Notes: generated by a model from the sequence alone, not told the origin. Shown: positions 24,641 to 36,354, counted from the stretch's first letter. The stretch is 64,000 bases of DNA from Rhyzopertha dominica (GCA_025024175.1 QCXZ01000042.1:8449501-8513500), one strand, 5' to 3'. Program-made: numbers and translations.

Positions 24641-25500
24641 ACCCAACTGCACCGGCACTAACACTAGTCCTGCGGGAGCGTTTTCACATAGGGCAGTCAA
24701 GCCAAATATTGACACAGCACTCGTTTGTTTCCACTGTCAACTGTTTGCTCTCGGTGGCCGGCTCTTCGCCGACAGTCAGCGTTTTTCCCGCGAAATAATC
24801 GCAGGCTCGACGGAATGCAACGGATGGTCAGTTCTGATGGAAAAAATCTACTGCTGCAGCCATGATCGGCGGTCCAGCCATTTGCATGGAGCCCACAAAC
24901 CGGAATGGATTAGAAGGTCATGCGTGCAAAACGATAATCTGGAAATACGGAACAAAAGACTGCGCGTAGCCGGTTCGCGATTTGCCCGTTTTTCAGCACA
25001 AAACCGTGAAAAAACTGTACCGGTCCCGATGGATTCGCACCGTCACTGAGTGTTACTATAACAGGGTCCTCCGCCACTGCACTCTGCCGGGGTGGTCGAT
25101 GGTGGTGTCCGGTGGACACGCGAACTGTCCTGTTGTTTGACCTTCTCAGGCGGAAGTGGTCGGCTTCTGCACGCTAGCGGTACCATAGAGTGCACGGACA
25201 GACTGATCGCCACCCACCGCCGGTGGACCCACAGACCTACATTTCGTCCCCTCCACGTTCCCCACCTGGATGGATTTATTCCCCCTACTCGTAGATCGAT
25301 GTTCAGGTGTTTCGCACCAGATGAAATTGTCGCGGTGCCAGATGCGTCGGTTTTTTGGGCGTTTTTCGGATGGGTTTTCGGGCGACGCGGCACCTGCCGC
25401 GCGGAGACTTCGACGGTGCGTCAGGACGGAAACCCGCAACGATCGAATGGCCAATGAGTCCCAAGTTTATGGCATGTCTCTCTCGCAACAAGAAATATAT
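24641..25500. promoter_or_regulatory. CpG-rich island, candidate promoter or exon-bearing block
   Basis: This is the most G+C- and CpG-rich part of the window, strongest at 25020-25460. Overlapping open frames occur in nearly every frame (24615-25049 plus, 144 codons; 25043-25393 minus, 116 codons; 25092-25457 plus, 121 codons). They are Arg/Pro/Ser-rich and match no family I recognise. Mutual overlap suggests that low stop frequency in G+C-rich DNA explains them. A first exon or promoter of a host gene, or recently inserted foreign DNA, would each fit. The sequence alone does not choose. Confidence 0.35.
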
Positions 25501-28500
25501 TCTTATATATCGCCGAAAAACTAACGCTATTTTATGTTGATAGGCACCTATAGTAATTTAAGAAATTTCGATGTACCTATTCAAAACTAGAGGGAAACAT
25601 GTATTTCAAGAAAAGCTTGTCTAGAATAATCAATTTTTAAACAATTTACTATTCGACACTACAGTTTTTCCTATTTTATAGCTTGCCTTTAATGCATCCA
25701 ACAATCTGAAATTTATTTGGTAAGGGGTCGGAAATAGCTGCACTTGCCAATTTGAATGATTTTTGTTTTGTTGTATCCCAAGAAAAATATATTTCATTAT
25801 TTAAATATTGCAAACTATAATGGATATAGTAAAAATTTATCAAAACTGTAAAAAAGCAGTACAAATGAAAATATAACTTTTTCGAATTTGACTAATCATT
25901 TTATTAATAATGTCAATAATTATTGACATCTTATATAAATGACATTGTCTATTTAAAATTAAAATAAATTAATAACTAGCTAGGTTTTACCCACTATTCG
26001 TATTATCATCATCGTGTATTAGCTGTATAATTTTTAATTAATCATCATTAACGTAAACGCAGATAACGTCGCATGCACAAAAAAAATATTTATTTAAAAA
26101 TATTTATGATTTTTTATGTTAAATTGTATGTACCTAATAATCTGTACGTAATGTAGTATTGGTTTTACCAATGACCAGATACTAAAGTTGTTTTCTTTAC
26201 AATATTGGCATATACCGTCAGTTACGATTATTTTGACTTTGAGGGTAACTTTGGCACCCTTCAGGGTAAGTTTGACATCAATTTAGCACCTATGCAAATG
26301 AGCGAGATGCAACCTGCATCTATGGTGGTGCATGATTCTGCTGTAACACAGTTTATAGCAATTTCGGAGGTAACTATTGTAGTTTACGAGCGATAATGGG
26401 CGTTTACCTACGTGTAAATTATAATTTTCTACGTTACATGCCATAGAAAAGGAACAAAAAATTCCACAAGCCGGCAGTTCAAATAGCAGTAGTAGGCATA
26501 GGAAACGAAAAGAATGTTTAGTACCAGAATTTGAAACATTTAGTTATAAAGGCGTTAATTAATAGAAGAACTCATTTTTACTAAGTGTTTGTTTTATTAC
26601 CCACGTAGTTTTTAATAAACAATTCATTTTTCAATTTTTTAGCAGTTTCCTTCGACTCTTAAGCAAAATAAATGGCATGTCAAAATAACCCCGCATTTGG
26701 GGNTAGATGGACACCTTCAAAAAATAAGGTCGCTTATTTAATGCACATCGCAAAGCCATGACCTCAACTGGTAAGATCAGTTAAAAAGTTTGGTTTAAGG
26801 GCTTATTTTTGTGTACTCTTGGAAAGACCAATCAAAACGTATAAAAGTAACCAAAGTTTACGGTACCTACAATTCTATTACTTCCGAATACCTAAAAGAA
26901 AATTATTTCCGTATTTTGGCTGCAACTTTTCAAGAGCATTCTTTACGAGCTTCTTTTTATGAATGTATGTAGCAGAAAAACGAGTACTTTTTTGCAAGAT
27001 TCTCAATCCTGAATCGCACACTTTATCATACAGAATTTTATTTGATCATCACACATAATTTGAAAATATACTCGTTAAAATCTTGTTTTAATTTGTTACA
27101 TTCTTCATAACTAACGTCAATGATACAAATATACACAAACAAATGAGGAATGACTTCAAAAATTTACAATGTAGTGAATCCAATCTTAAAATTTTGATTT
27201 ACGCTAAGCTCCTTTCACAGAAAAGAAGTACAAATTTTACTTGTTTCGTCACTATTGCAAAATTTAATGATTTCTTCAATATTACCTAAATTATTATTGG
27301 TTGTGGAATTTTCTTTCTATAATACTTGAAATTCCGTTCCTAAATTTTGATTTACAATCTCCAATTCGTAACGCAATCTGGCAAAATATTTCTAGTTCTC
27401 TTAACTGCAATCGGACCGCACTGGTATATGTTTGGTAAGGATCCATCCTCCTTTTTCCTGCATCCCTTTTTACCCTTTTTCTCTCGTTTTGCCCAAACCT
27501 TTTTTTCTGACTTACTAGTATTACAAAAAAATCGCTTTCTTTAAATGCTGTTTCCCGTCTACAAGCGCATCCATTTTTGTAATTAGTAATACCTATATAT
27601 GTCATTCCTAGATACCTAAATTTTGTCATGTAGTTAAAGTTACAAATTTAGATTTACCCTCACCAAACCCATAAAAGGTCTTTCACCTAACTATTAGAAT
27701 ACTATCAGAACTACACTTGAACACTGGATCTACATAGTATGCAAAAGCATTCCGTTTTGCTTTATTAAAAGCAAATGCTTCCTGCAATATTTCGTGACGA
27801 CCATAGGCCCAATTCTTTTGTTCACGTAACGAGTAAACACTGAGGTATGCATAGATTCGTAATTTGTTTAAAAACGTTAAAATAGTGTTTGCACCTACAT
27901 TTAGAAAAAGAGTCAAGTAATGAGCGTTGTTAAAAACACGTTAACAGGGCAAAGTACATAACTAATCACTGGCGTCGGCGCCTAAACACGTCTGNGTTAC
28001 GGTTGTGCCATTAGACTTAGCTGCAAAGAAAACAAAATGTGTGTTAAAAAACCGCTTATCCAGGTACTCATAGGTTGCATAATGGCCACAGGTAAGAGTA
28101 ATGACTGTCTAATACTTTATTTAGCTAAATCCAAATTCTCGCTCTCCTTCCCGTTAGCACTACGGACTACACCAGTACTCCAGAACCACGAAGAAAATAT
28201 GTAGGGGAATAGCAAATATTGGATTTAATTCAGAACAAACTGGCAAGAATAATCGTACCAATTTTTTGTACCCATATAGCAAGATTGAGCACAAATACTG
28301 AAATTAGATATGATACCTGTAATGGCATAGAGCACAGACATATAACTTCGTAACAAGTATTTCCTGCAGGACTACAATTTTCTCATTAGACTTGAAGATC
28401 AAAGATGAAAGAAAGAAAAAAGATGGCCTTAGATTAATAAGCTGCTAAAGCAAAAATTACAAAAAAATTAAGCACTCCATGAATTTTGAGATTGTGATGT

Positions 28501-28811
28501 GGCTGCAAAATTTGGAATACATCCGTTCATTTTAAAATAAAATGCAAAATAAAGGCAACCAACACAGCTTTGGAATATACAGGAAGTTAACACCAACTTC
28601 GTTATTTTAAACAAAATTCTGTGTATATTTTTACATTTTTTATCAAATAGATAATCAAGTTTTTCAAATTTTTTGACAGCTGCATTATCTCATTTGGCGT
28701 CTGCGAAACAATCGCTGCAGATTAGATTAATAACAATACCTATCAATATTTTGAAGATAGTGTATGTAGCAGTTACAGCGTGGTGTCACAGACGCATACC
28801 AATATATGGGT
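25501..28811. other. AT-rich DNA with a perfect 20-bp palindrome, no gene recognised
   Basis: ATGTCAATAATTATTGACAT at 25910-25929 is a perfect palindrome. Open frames at 26205-26396 (plus, 63 codons) and 27294-27629 (minus, 111 codons) have no clear family. The latter starts MTKFRYLGMT, reminiscent of the F-YLG strand near the end of LINE RTs, but nothing else supports that. Single Ns occur at 26703 and near 27994. Confidence 0.4.
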
Positions 28812-28824
28812 AAAACTCAAAAAA

Positions 28825-28973
28825 TTTTGGTTTGAAGGCTTCCGTGGTTATTGTCGATGACATGTTGTTTTCCGGGCTGGTTCAGAGCTACTTTTGAGGA
28901 AGACACCGACATGAGTGTCGAAACGTCAAGGTCTAATAACCAATGTGGGAACCAGCCCGGAAAACAACATGTC
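28825..28973 (+). mobile_element. 149-bp Penelope-tail-like insertion with a 13-bp TSD
   Basis: The insert is flanked by a perfect direct repeat AAAACTCAAAAAA (28812-28824 and 28974-28986). It contains GACATGTTGTTTTCCGGGCT at 28859-28878 and its inverted form near the 3' end (…CCCGGAAAACAACATGTC), so it folds on itself. Between them is a stem-loop GACAC…GTGTC followed by GAAACGTC. Its last ~75 bp recur as a separate insertion at 45897-45971 with the same 3' end. A common 3' end with different 5' ends plus long TSDs is the signature of 5'-truncated target-primed insertion, and the stem-loop + GAAACGTC is like PLE pseudo-LTRs. Confidence 0.75.
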
Positions 28974-28986
28974 AAAACTCAAAAAA

Positions 28987-29465
28987 GTAAATGGATATTC
29001 TTTTTTGATTCTATGGAAAATTCTAGTTAGGCTTCATATTAAAGAATAGGTAGAGAAAATTAACTGCTGCCAAAGCTTCCGACCAATGCATTAATTGTAT
29101 GTAGGCGTCCTATCATTCCACTCAGTCTGAAAAATTCCAAATACGTCTTCAAATAAGGAAGAAATCAAAGATTTTCTTTTAAAGCATGACTTACATTTTG
29201 AGGAATGTTATACAAAAAAAAAACACTCTTATAGGTTCTAAAGACGAAATGTTTGATATAACATTTCGAATTGATAATTTGGCTAAATAGCATGGACATG
29301 CACGCATGCGCTTCCGCCGCATCACTGTATATTTAATCCAATTGAAATGATTTGACACAAACTTGAGAGTCACATAAGGAGGCAAAATATTGCACCATAA
29401 TTTAGTGATACAACCATGCAAACTATTCAAGAAAAAATTGCAAAAATTACAGCGAATAATTGGTC
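28987..29465. other. AT-rich DNA, nothing recognised
   Basis: The minus frame 29191-29487 has no motif and runs into the next element. Confidence 0.45.
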
Positions 29466-29468
29466 TAA

Positions 29469-30544
29469 GAGCCGCTTGCCACTGCACTTATTTAAGTACT
29501 GAAATACGTTTTTAAAATTATTATACGGAAACTGGATGCGCGCGCCGTTTCAGTATAAGAAATTAGCCCACGTTCTATTTTCTTGTACTGAATTTCCATA
29601 CTTCGTATTAAAACTGAGCAGATCGATGCGCACTAACCTCTTATACAGTTTATAAACAAAACGTTCATAGAACCTACTTTTCGAACCTACGCAATAAGCA
29701 GGGTTGTGAGATTAGATAGCTTTTGTACTGATCTCGGTGAAATAAACTTTTGAATAGGGGCTATCTGTTATTTTGGGCTGACTACCTACTACCAGCTAAT
29801 TAATACATCAACATGAAATGCAGTTTTAGGCCTTTTAAAATATGTATATTGGCGTGAGTAAACTTTTGATAACTCTGGGAACGTGAAGTGTTGTCACGCT
29901 TTTGTAAATGAAAACGAAGGAATACTTTCACGGAATGGTGTACCTTGTTTTCCTATTTTGTTATGGACAAGCTCAAACAACTTTTCAAATGAAGCATTGC
30001 TCTTTTGTAGAAAATTTTTATATGCTGCTGGATCTTCTATTAGCAGCTCTTCTTTCAGCACATTTAAGAAGCCATGAACATTAATTCTCCCTGCAATATC
30101 GTATTGTTAGTATCAACGCTGATGCATTTAATAATTTTTTTTCAGTCAACAGGCATTTTTTTACTGTTAACTACAAATTGTGGTAATTCGGGGTGACCAC
30201 AAACACAAACAACAGTAAAAGTAATTGTTTATGAGTGCGTTACATCTAAGGTCTACTTTTCTCTAGCAGTAGAATAGACCTTACGTTGCATTTGCTATTG
30301 TATAAAGACGATTTTTAATAGATTACGGTTAGATTAGCTTCACGTGGAGAAAATCACGATTAGAAAAACAAAAGGGAGCACGCGCATGTATTGAAATACT
30401 TACTGAAAGGAATTTGTAATTACAAATTGAGAACAAAGCCCTACACTTAATTCTTGTACTGAACGGGCGCGCGCATCTAATTTTCAGTATAATAATTTTA
30501 AGAACTTATTTCACTACTTAAATAAGTATAGTGGCAAACGGCTC
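29469..30544. mobile_element. PIF/Harbinger-type DNA transposon, internally deleted
   Basis: The ends are inverted repeats: GAGCCGCTTGCCACTGCACT on the left and, read on the other strand, GAGCCGTTTGCCACTATACT on the right. Similarity continues for more than 100 bp (shared ACTTATTTAAGTA-TGAAATA and GATGCGCGCGCC). A TAA at 29466-29468 and a TAA at 30545-30547 give the 3-bp TSD (TAA/TTA) typical of PIF/Harbinger. The interior retains a Harbinger-like protein fragment on the minus strand. At 1076 bp it is much shorter than autonomous members. Confidence 0.85.
29894..30085 (-). pseudogene. N-terminal fragment of a Harbinger (DDE_Tnp_4-type) transposase
   Basis: The reverse strand reads GFLNVLKEELLIEDPAAYKN, FLQKSNASFEKLFELV and IGKQGTPFRESIP before a stop at 29894. 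This follows the helical N-terminal pattern of PIF/Harbinger nucleases (L--EL-DP--Y-NFLRMS---FEELL-LV---I-K-DT--R-AI). The catalytic DDE part that should follow is absent, so the gene is a remnant. Its position inside TIRs with a TAA TSD agrees with the family assignment. Confidence 0.7.
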
Positions 30545-30547
30545 TAA

Positions 30548-30940
30548 ATGTTTACATACACCATGCGGTAAAAGAACAAAATTTTTACACGACGATGATG
30601 AAACACACGATGATAATGACTTTTTTAAGTGACGAAAATCTAATTTAAAAAATTTAACTGTAATACTTTTATAAAAAATAAATATATAAGCCTTGTTTAT
30701 TTATTATTTCATTTTGTATTTATTTATTCCTTAAGTTTCAACTGACAGGCAAATAGTTTTACAGCGGTCTATGGTTGAGTATCGTAAAATTTATGAAAAG
30801 TTAAACAGACCATTAAAAGCTGTATTCACAGAATATTTCTTGTCCTACAATACCGACATATTACATGCAAATGCGGTGTAATATTTTAAATTACACTACC
30901 TACTGAAACTGATGGCAGAACTAACAATACAACCAATACT
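30548..30940. other. AT-rich DNA, nothing recognised
   Basis: No motif was found. Confidence 0.5.
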
Positions 30941-31240
30941 CTTCATTTAATACCGGCAAACCGCCTGCCTCAAGAAAGGCTCCCTTGGCGATTTCAACGC
31001 TGCGTCAGGTTGGAAACTTTCGGCATGCCATCGTGGGGCACCTGGTTCTCTAGTCGCAAACAAAATAAATCACCGAACCTTGTTTGGCGCGTTGTGCAGC
31101 GTATAACTAACAGTCCCAGTATTAGAATACGTTCGCACTGCTTCGGTAGGCGATAAACGATAACACCTATCTTATTTTGGCATCAATCACGTTTTCTCCA
31201 GTCTAGAGGATTAACGAGCTTCCTAATTAACATTCTTACA
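30941..31240. promoter_or_regulatory. GC-richer block (candidate cis-element)
   Basis: About 300 bp with more CpG than its surroundings, including an E-box CACCTG near 31040 and CCTAATTAACATT near the 3' edge. No coding signature. Confidence 0.25.
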
Positions 31241-31452
31241 GTTGGAAGAGACAAGCTTTGCTCACTTGGGAGGCCGGGAAAAAATTACTAGAACACCTGC
31301 GTATAATGTTAAACAAGTACTTGAACATATGTTGAAGCAACTCAATTGTTTGCAGGATTGCCAATTTTATGAAAGCTTTATAAACCTACATTTTTGCAAT
31401 AAAATGAGGAATACTAAGATTCAATTTAATTTTTTCTAATTTACACCTGTAC

Positions 31453-31830
31453 TTAGCTTTGTTTCTGCGAAAAATGTTTATACATAAGGCAATATGCAAA
31501 GCTTGTTGCACTTTCATTGTGTTCTGAATTTGTTGGCTTATTTCTTCTTTTTTCAATGTTTACCCGCAAATATTTATACTGTTGCACCTGCTCAATTATT
31601 GTATCTTTTATCTTCAAATTCATGTCAGTTTGTTCCTGTGCTACTAACATTACTTTTGTTTTATAACAGATTATTTCCATTATTGCTTCTTTCATAACAA
31701 TGTTCCATTTGATTATACTAACCTATAATGTTAATTCGTTACCAGTCATGATCACTATATCGTCATCATTCCAGCATTTCAACTTTTTTCATTGTATTGC
31801 TACTTTTTTTTCACCAATGCATCAATGCAT
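31453..31830 (-). pseudogene. LINE reverse transcriptase fragment (palm/thumb)
   Basis: On the minus strand DDDIVIMTG (near 31742-31768) corresponds to the RT Y/F-ADD box with its first residue lost. After a stop, the frame 31695-31453 contains MKEAIMEIICYKTKVMLVA, IKDTIIEQVQQYKYL and a decayed end. The order ADD, K-KVM, I--V--YKYLG is typical of non-LTR retrotransposon RTs (RTE/CR1-like). Stops and shifts show it is dead. Upstream and downstream parts are missing. Confidence 0.75.
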
Positions 31831-31973
31831 CCTTTAATTATTTTGTATATGCAAATGACAAACAGCTATGGGCTAGAAATGGAACACCCTGTATGCTCTA
31901 TATGTTAATATGGTAAAAAGCGTCAAGAAAATATTTTACTACATACCTATGTAAACTTGCTTATACCTAATAT

Positions 31974-33110
31974 TAATTTTAATTAATAAGGGCTTTATTG
32001 AAAGTAACAAGATACATAGGCGAAGTCTAGCTTAGCTATTCTACTTAACCAAATGCACCTGTGTATTCACTTAAACTAAATTACACAATAAAATGCAAGA
32101 CATAAATAAGGGAACAACATAACAGCTTACTTCAAATCAAAAAGCAGTTGTTTCATAGCTTGACGAAATCTGTCCACAGTGTGATACATTAAGTTTTTAC
32201 ACAAACAACGAAGCATCTGAAATACATTGAGGTATGGAATTTAGGCATATCCAGAGACGACGACGTAAAGCGCAATGAAAGCTGATGAAAGCTATTTCTA
32301 AAATTTAGTTTATCTTTTAAATATGAGGGAGACTCAGTAATAAGCACCTTATGTACTAGAACGAGCAGTCAACGACTTCAGTTCATTAATGTTAGCGGAA
32401 ACGTGGTCAAACTTTTTCAAGCGGAACACAAATCGACAAGTATTTTGCACTAACTGTATGCGATGTTGCATTCTTAAAGTTAAACAAGGAAAATAGGCCA
32501 CCAAACCATAGTTCGGCAAAGGTAATACAAGAGTTTTTACAAGTTTTTAACGAATCTTATAGTTAATTAAACTGACGTTGGTGTATAACAACTTAAGTGC
32601 AAAATAACATTTTTTAAGAGTAATGAAACGTGACTCTCAAATCGAAGATTCTCGTCGAAAACCAAAGCCAGATTTCTAGCCTCCCTGCATATTTCCATTG
32701 GATGGCCGTCGATATCAAGGAGCAAATGTGATTTGACTAAAGGTGATATCCTAGAAGGCGCAAAGCATATAACCTTGCACTTACCAGCATTAAGTTTGAG
32801 GTTGTGGTTCTTACTGTATTTAGAAACAGAGTTTAAGTCCTAGACGAGTCTCACGCGTGCACTAGCTACATCTTGTAACTTAAAAGAAACGTACAGCTGC
32901 GTATCATCTGCATAGCCAACAATATTTGAAAACTAAACTGTAGCGAAAATATCAGATGTATAGATTAAATAAAGAAGATGACCCAAAACTGATCCCTGAG
33001 GCACACCACTAGTGACAGGCACTTCAGCCGAAAGAAGGTCGTTGACTCTAACCTTTTGGAAGCGGTTTGTAAAATAAGACTCGAAAAATCCTATATGATG
33101 TTCATTTATA
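31974..33110 (-). pseudogene. 5'-truncated jockey/CR1-like LINE with its 3' end
   Basis: Reading the minus strand from about 33110: FFESYFTNRFQKVRVNDLL, then GVPQGSVLGHLLYLIYTSDI (about 33020-32955), then VGYADDTQLYVSFKLQDVAS (about 32920-32860), LKLNAGKCKVICF, a GHPME strand, and LALVFDENLRFESHVS (near 32640). These are RT motifs in the right order. The remaining 3' part to 31974 continues in several frames as the usual C-terminal region and ends beside an A/T-rich tail (TTAAT repeats at 31960-31985, AATAAAG-type signal on the minus strand). Stops near 32850 and elsewhere make it inactive. Only the 3' half of a LINE is present, as after incomplete reverse transcription. Confidence 0.85.
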
Positions 33111-33129
33111 TGTCTGTCTAAGGAAGGTT

Positions 33130-33990
33130 CAGCTACAGGGTGAAGTCTTGCAAATGGTATAGGTAGGTATCAATAACAACAAAATATACACGGACATGTA
33201 GATGGCGAGACAATATGCGATTTTTTATCAATAATGTTTTGACTTTTTAATCCCCACTGCCGAGGGTGTCCCATTTTCGTTGTAATCGTATGGTATTTCC
33301 GTAACTGTTATTGCTAGAGGCCTTCCTCCTTTTTTGAATAACATTTCCCCAGTTCTCGATATCTTGCTATGTAGAAAAAAAAACTGCGAAGACGTTCTTT
33401 ATAGATATTCTTATTTTGAATCCAGTGGCGTAGTAAAAATTTTTGGGGGTCACATTTTATATATAACACAGATTTGCATTTTTTACACGGTTTTGCTATG
33501 ATTAACACGACATATTTTTCTGATTAAAAATGTCTAACATTGTGTATTCTACTGATTCTGGTATAATTTTAATTTTTGTAATAATTTAGTGAGATTTTAT
33601 CTTTTTCGTCAAAATGCAGGTATGTAAATATTGTGACGCTAAACAATTTCATAAGTAACCATGTCCATCCTAAATTACCGACAAAAACTGCATGAGGGCA
33701 TTTAGGAGTCTTATCTATGTATCCAAATATTTATATAGATATTCTTTTTAATGGATAAAAATTTTCACTTAATATTATAAATTATATTGGGCGTTTTATA
33801 CGAAAACAAAATTGAATAATACCGAAATTAGAAAAATGAACCTAACAATGTATAGATCTTCTTTTGAGCCGTAGTAAAGCCAACTACGGTTTCCATTAAA
33901 AAAGGCAAGTTTGCATTATATATCAAAAATGTGACTTCCTAAAAAAATTCCACCAAATAACATCAGATACGGTTTCGAATACCGAATACA
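33130..33990. other. AT-rich DNA with two transposon-end-like sequences
   Basis: AGGGTGTCCCATTTTCGTTG near 33253 matches the pattern at 35126 (AGGGTGTACAATTTTCGTTA). CCAGTGGCGTAGTAAAAATT near 33423 looks like an hAT terminal repeat (CAGTGGCG…), but no opposite end or TSD was found. No coding signature; the minus frame 33314-33508 has no motif. Confidence 0.4.
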
Positions 33991-34350
33991 GAATTGCGGT
34001 AACATAATAGCGGTTCCGTGGCGCCGCATTTCGAAAACTTATACCCACGATTCTCTATTTAGCTATGACAAACTGTAACTAAATAAATTACTTGTCACTT
34101 CGTTGATCTGACAAGCGTGGACTTCGTGGCGGTTACCAACGGATATCGTTTGCAGCTCCATATCAACAAAATCTATTGGGTGTTGATTAACGATGCGCGG
34201 TCTTCCTAGATTACCGATTCTCCGCCTGTCGCCCACAAAAGGTGTGAACTAGCGGGGCCGATGCGCTCCTGAAAGTGAGCGAATTTTATCGGCCTGCCTG
34301 TCAAATAAATTGTATCTACGGGTCCGACGTGCTAAGTAGACAAGTCTTGT
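33991..34350. promoter_or_regulatory. GC-richer island with homeodomain/MEIS-type sites (candidate cis-element)
   Basis: The block contains GTTGATTAACGATG, CTGTCAAATAAATTG (a TGACAG core on the minus strand next to a TTTATT-type core on that strand) and several CpG-rich runs. Such pairs are seen in Hox/Exd/Hth-responsive enhancers, but the assignment here is by eye only. Confidence 0.3.
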
Positions 34351-35120
34351 GAATTTTTAATTCGTGGTTTGTAACTAAGTGGATAGTTACATATCTTAGT
34401 TGTAGTAAAGTGTCAATTTCGTTGCAGTTGCGTGAATATTTGTTGGTTAACATGCAGTGTACCTTCTAGAATTATTATAAATTGTTTAAGGGCCTAAGGT
34501 AGGTTGAGCCGAAACTCAAATTCCGCTAGGGACCGCCACCGGTTATTTTCATCGAATTTCCTTCTAATAGTGGTTTAGACAAACCCTCAGATATTAGGGT
34601 TCACCCACCAAGACTACCTGCATTTATTGCGTTCACTTAGAAGAGGCAATAAATTTGTGGGCCAGGGTGGATGTACTATAAAGGAGTATTCCTTGTTTGG
34701 GCACGATTTGTATCCTGCCGTTCAAAGAGCAGGCAGACTGAGTTTGTATAACTGAGATGTCTTTACTATTTTCTAATAAAACGGTTACTGCGAGGATATG
34801 AGGTTAAAGGTCATATTGAGATGACGACGATACAATCTATGTAAAACGCCTAAAAAGGTCAACCTGTAAATGAATTGTTACTAGTATTGCATAGAAGATA
34901 ACTAAAAATTGATATCTAATATACTCAAAGGTGAGACGGTGTGGAACTGATATCAATTATAATTATCCAAAATTTCTGCAGACTACGATAATTATACAAA
35001 TTATTACATATCTGATTTTATTTAAGTTTAGCGAAATTCTTTTTGAAAGCCCCAATTCATACTCGGATTTGCTTATATTTACAAGTGTTACTTATCTGTG
35101 TACAGGCATAGATTCATTTA
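34351..35120. other. AT-rich DNA, nothing recognised
   Basis: No motif was found. The frame 34931-35149 has no known domain. Confidence 0.5.
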
Positions 35121-35125
35121 TGGTA

Positions 35126-35292
35126 CAGGGTGTACAATTTTCGTTATAATTACAGGGTATCTCGATAACTATTAATACTGGAGAGTTGCAGTGTGTACAT
35201 TATATAATAAAAACGGCGATTGTATGGTTCAACTAACAATAAAAAAGTAAAGCTTTTAGTTGAACCGTACAATCGTCGTTTTTATAATATCC
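35126..35292. repeat. Hairpin repeat, MITE-like, with an AGGGTGT end
   Basis: TATAATAAAAACGGCGATTG… near 35204 is followed, after a short loop, by its inverted form (…CAATCGTCGTTTTTATAATA) ending near 35290. The arms are about 33 bp and include GGTTCAACTA / TAGTTGAACC. Just upstream, ACAGGGTGTACAATTTTCG is shared with 33253. No TSD was established. Confidence 0.5.
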
Positions 35293-36350
35293 TTTATTTT
35301 AAAGCTGTAGCGAATTTTTAAATAACCTAATATATATTCCCTCAGTTCACAATATCACGCTAAGGNATATAGATACAAAAAAATGTAGATATATTTGACA
35401 GATATTGTTATTTTGCACCACAGTCGCATCGCTATGATCGAAAATAGGTCCCTACATATTTTTCCTTATTATTAGGAAATATAGATTGTTAGGTTAATTT
35501 TAAATATATCAGCTATTAACACAACCNTTTATATGCTTTAATAAAATCTTATTTTTCGTTAAAATGGATGCAAAATAATGTTTCCAAACAATAATTTTCA
35601 TAATTTACATGGCATCCTTGACTACTAACGAAGGAACTGCATACGCCCCTTTACGGATCTTAATTATACAAATAGGGACATATTCTTTTTAATAGATTTA
35701 AGATTATTGTTTGAGATTATTTCCTTCATCTGTCAAATTTGAATTTTTGCAAATCACATTCGTAGTTACAGCTTAAAATCAAACGCCGATAACAGCGACT
35801 ATTACAGAATCGACTATATTAATAAGTACCTCAAATCAAGTACACTATTATGTCAAATAAATTAAAATGTCAAAAAAAGATTCAGTCGATTCGGTAGCGT
35901 CTCTGACCAAAAGATCGACAATGTATTCTAAAATTTGATTCAGGAAATAATCCTAACAATTGGAAATCAATCTTGACAAATCAACGACTATTTACCTAGT
36001 CTGAAATTTCCTCGACTGTAGTGCTCGAAAATTTAACTCTACCAAATTGGCATTAATAATAAAAAACAACAGCAGCAAATAGTCGACTACCTATCAAATA
36101 CGCAACAACATATCAAAAAATTGAAGCAATGGCTTTAAAATCGGCTTCTCTGCACGTAAAATCGTTNCACATGTAATAGCGTGGGCAGGAACGAGCTACC
36201 CATACACCCTTAATAGCAAATATTTACTGACATCTAGTAATTATCACAAAACACTATACCGATATCTCTCCTTCTTCTTCTCTCTCTTATCTAAATGTTA
36301 CGGAGGACGCTGTATTCGACATAATTGGCAAAATAAAATAAAAACTTATA
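35293..36350. other. AT-rich DNA, nothing recognised
   Basis: No motif beyond a C/T-rich simple patch (CTTCTTCTTCTCTC) near 36265. Single Ns occur near 35366, 35526 and 36167. Confidence 0.5.
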
Positions 36351-36354
36351 TNAT

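Noticed and set aside
24615..25457. Several 100-144-codon open frames in the CpG-rich block as genes
   Set aside because: They overlap in almost every frame on both strands, lack recognisable motifs, and are expected from low stop frequency in G+C-rich DNA.
27294..27629. LINE RT C-terminal fragment on the minus strand
   Set aside because: Only KFRYLGMT fits; no other RT block is found in the expected order.
33423..33520. hAT element starting CAGTGGCGTAGTAAAAA
   Set aside because: No matching opposite end or 8-bp duplication was found within the window.
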